In this document: positions 13,238-14,921 of the stretch, piece after piece | Numbering within the stretch: the first letter of the stretch is position 1 | How the letters are laid out: each line of letters starts with the position of its first letter | Origin: an uncultured Haemophilus sp. | GTDB taxonomy: Bacteria; Pseudomonadota; Gammaproteobacteria; Enterobacterales; Pasteurellaceae | DNA: 14,921 nt | Direction: 5' to 3' | NCBI GenBank assembly: GCA_905205995.1 | Contig: CAJLFU010000045.1 | Coordinates: 1-14,921, forward strand | Notes under the pieces: model-generated | What the model was told of the DNA's origin: nothing | The model's input: only the letters and a program-made list of their open reading frames with translations | Databases searched by the model: none | Program-made: the position numbers and the translations under genes

Positions 13238-14758
13238 TTAGCGTTTCGCTTTTTTGATAAACTTCATCAAGCGTTTACGTTTACGTAATTGGTTTGGTGT
13301 GAGTTTATTTTTTCTACCCGCGAATGGGTTTGAACCTTCTTGGAATAGCAAGCGAATTGGCGAACCAATAATTTTCAAACTCTTACGATAATAATTAGAT
13401 AAATAACGTTTGTATGAATCAGGTAATTTATCCATTTGGTTGCCATGCACCACGATAATTGGTGGGTTATAACCACCTGGGTGAGCATATTTTAATTTAA
13501 TACGACGACCGCCAATCATAGGTGGTTGATGCTCATCCGTTGCCATTTGTAAAATACGGGTGAGAAGGGAAGTTGTCATTTTTTGCGTCGCACAAGCATA
13601 AGCTTCTTTAATCGAATCAAAAAGATTCCCCACGCCACTGCCGTGTAAAGCAGAAATAAAATGCACACGGGCAAAGTCGATGAAATCAAGACGGCGATCT
13701 AATTCGGATTTGACGCGATCTTTCACATCTTGATCTAAGCCATCCCATTTATTCACGACGATCACGAGCGAGCGTCCTGCATTTAAGATAAAGCCAAGTA
13801 GAGAGAGATCTTGATCTGAAATATTTTCACGCGCATCAATTGTGAGTAATACCACGTTTGCATCTTGAATCGCTTGCAATGTTTTGATGACAGAGAATTT
13901 CTCAACGGCTAAATGCACTTTACCACGTTTACGCACACCTGCTGTGTCAATTAAGGTGTATTGTTGCCCATCGCGTTCCATTGGAATGTAGATACTGTCA
14001 CGTGTTGTGCCTGGCATGTCGTAAACCACCACGCGATCTTCACCTAAAATACGATTGGTTAATGTGGATTTACCGACGTTTGGACGGCCTACAATCGCAA
14101 TTTTGATATTTTTATCTTGTTCTTCTTCAAGCTCTTCGTCTAATGCATCATCAATTAATGAAGTATCTTCCTCTGAATCAAAGTCAAATTCGTGATCCCA
14201 TTCATCTTTTTCTTCTTCATCAGAAGTGCGGTCATTTTCAGCTTCGTTTTCTTGTAATTTTTCCGCTAAAGGTGCCAGTACTTGCTCCATTAATTGAGTC
14301 ACGCCACGGCCTTGTGATGCGGCGATTTGTTCAATTTCACCTAAGCCTAATTGATAGAATTCCGCACAGTGCGAGTCTGCATCAATACCGTCAGTTTTAT
14401 TTGCTACAACCACGGTTGTTTTATTAGTACGTTGGCGTAAGTAATTGGCAATGCCAATGTCTGCAGCCGTTAAACCTGCGCGCGCATCTACTAAGAAAAG
14501 CACTACATCGGCTTCTTCAATCGCTAATAGGGACTGTTCTGCCATTTTTTCTTCAACGCCTTCTTCAGTGCCATCAATACCGCCGGTATCGATCACAATG
14601 AAATCATAGCCAGAAATATTGGCATGACCGTATTTACGATCTCGGGTTAAACCAGGGAAGTCTGCGACAAGCGCATCACGAGTACGGGTTAAACGGTTGA
14701 ATAGGGTGGATTTACCTACGTTTGGGCGACCCACTAAGGCAACGACAGGAGTTGTCAT
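13238..14758 (-). CDS. der: ribosome-associated GTPase Der (EngA)
   Basis: Der is an essential GTPase with two tandem G domains and a C-terminal KH-like domain; it acts in assembly of the 50S ribosomal subunit. The 506-residue length is normal for the gamma-proteobacterial form. The first G domain has GRPNVGKS (10-17), DTGG (57-60) and NKTD (120-123). The second has GRPNVGKS (224-231), DTAG (271-274) and NKWD. Between them is an acidic linker (about 170-216). The basic tail (NKLTPNQLRKRKRLMKFIKK) fits rRNA binding. A USS lies in the DNA of the linker. The gene ends at a strong hairpin terminator. Confidence 0.97.
   Translation of the reverse strand: MTTPVVALVGRPNVGKSTLFNRLTRTRDALVADFPGLTRDRKYGHANISGYDFIVIDTGGIDGTEEGVEEKMAEQSLLAIEEADVVLFLVDARAGLTAADIGIANYLRQRTNKTTVVVANKTDGIDADSHCAEFYQLGLGEIEQIAASQGRGVTQLMEQVLAPLAEKLQENEAENDRTSDEEEKDEWDHEFDFDSEEDTSLIDDALDEELEEEQDKNIKIAIVGRPNVGKSTLTNRILGEDRVVVYDMPGTTRDSIYIPMERDGQQYTLIDTAGVRKRGKVHLAVEKFSVIKTLQAIQDANVVLLTIDARENISDQDLSLLGFILNAGRSLVIVVNKWDGLDQDVKDRVKSELDRRLDFIDFARVHFISALHGSGVGNLFDSIKEAYACATQKMTTSLLTRILQMATDEHQPPMIGGRRIKLKYAHPGGYNPPIIVVHGNQMDKLPDSYKRYLSNYYRKSLKIIGSPIRLLFQEGSNPFAGRKNKLTPNQLRKRKRLMKFIKKAKR
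14224..14232 (+). repeat. DNA uptake signal sequence (USS)
   Basis: Exact AAGTGCGGT in der; on the coding strand it encodes DRTS in the variable linker between the two G domains. Confidence 0.9.
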
Positions 14759-14828
14759 AAAAATATCTCTGTAAAGTGTAAATTTGGTTAATTATAGCGA
14801 ATGTTGGCTGGTAGGTAAAATTCGGGCA

Positions 14829-14853
14829 TAAAAAAAGCACCTTCTGGTGCTTC
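14829..14853 (-). terminator. intrinsic terminator after tRNA-Asp
   Basis: AAGCACC (14835-14841) pairs with GGTGCTT (14846-14852) around TTCT. On the minus strand the stem is followed by a T run, so it ends the tRNA transcript before der. Confidence 0.88.
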
Positions 14854-14869
14854 ATTATCTCGACTTAAT

Positions 14870-14921
14870 TGGCGGAATGGACGGGACTCGAACCCGCGAC
14901 CCCCTGCGTGACAGGCAGGTA
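14870..14921 (-). tRNA. tRNA-Asp (anticodon GUC), 3' part
   Basis: The complement of this end matches the 3' two-thirds of bacterial tRNA-Asp: anticodon loop CUGUCAC with GUC at 14912-14910, variable region, T-arm with GGTTCGAGTCC, acceptor strand and encoded CCA at the 3' end (TGG at 14870-14872). The 5' part, with the D-arm, lies beyond the window. Confidence 0.95.

Noticed and set aside
1..14921. CRISPR array, insertion sequence or phage genes
   Set aside because: No regularly spaced repeats, transposase motifs or phage-type genes were found on either strand.

Overview
The window reads as chromosomal DNA of a Haemophilus-like member of the Pasteurellaceae. It carries nine exact copies of the Haemophilus DNA uptake signal core (AAGTGCGGT or its complement), has AT-rich genes, and shows the lptC-lptA-lptB-ptsN-rapZ order without rpoN. 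A species cannot be fixed from sequence alone. An upper-airway species such as H. parainfluenzae or H. haemolyticus would fit, because part of the window looks acquired from Neisseria.

Layout. The first 540 bases hold the tail of one small membrane protein gene and a complete paralog, a tandem duplication of unknown function. Next comes a TonB-dependent outer-membrane receptor of the OprC/NosA copper family that keeps both metal-binding motifs, closed by a strong terminator. dapE (lysine/diaminopimelate synthesis) and a cytoplasmic-looking M15 D,D-peptidase follow as a pair and end at a bidirectional terminator. On the opposite strand lie darP (yjgA) and then lptC-lptA-lptB-ptsN-rapZ: the cytoplasmic and periplasmic parts of lipopolysaccharide export, followed by a PtsN whose phosphorylatable histidine is replaced by lysine and the RNase adapter RapZ. 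pmbA (tldE) is divergent from darP.

Between pmbA and hpt lies a compact non-coding unit: a Fur-box-like sequence, a promoter with a perfect -35 and an extended -10, a transcript of about 100 nt with RyhB-like core sequence, and a strong intrinsic terminator. I read it as an iron-responsive small RNA, probably the Haemophilus HrrF type.

Between hpt and der sits a cassette of about 2.4 kb with two tandem lipoprotein genes about 88% identical in their mature parts. It has no Haemophilus uptake signals. Instead it carries an inverted pair of the neisserial AG-DUS (AGGCCGTCTGAA), one perfect and one with a single mismatch. This points to transfer from a commensal Neisseria-type donor. The proteins have Sel1-like helical repeats. 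Tandem Sel1-like proteins are known as immunity proteins to type VI phospholipase effectors, so an orphan immunity cassette is a reasonable but unproven reading.

The window ends with der (two-GTPase ribosome assembly factor) and the 3' part of a tRNA-Asp(GUC) gene with its terminator, both on the minus strand.
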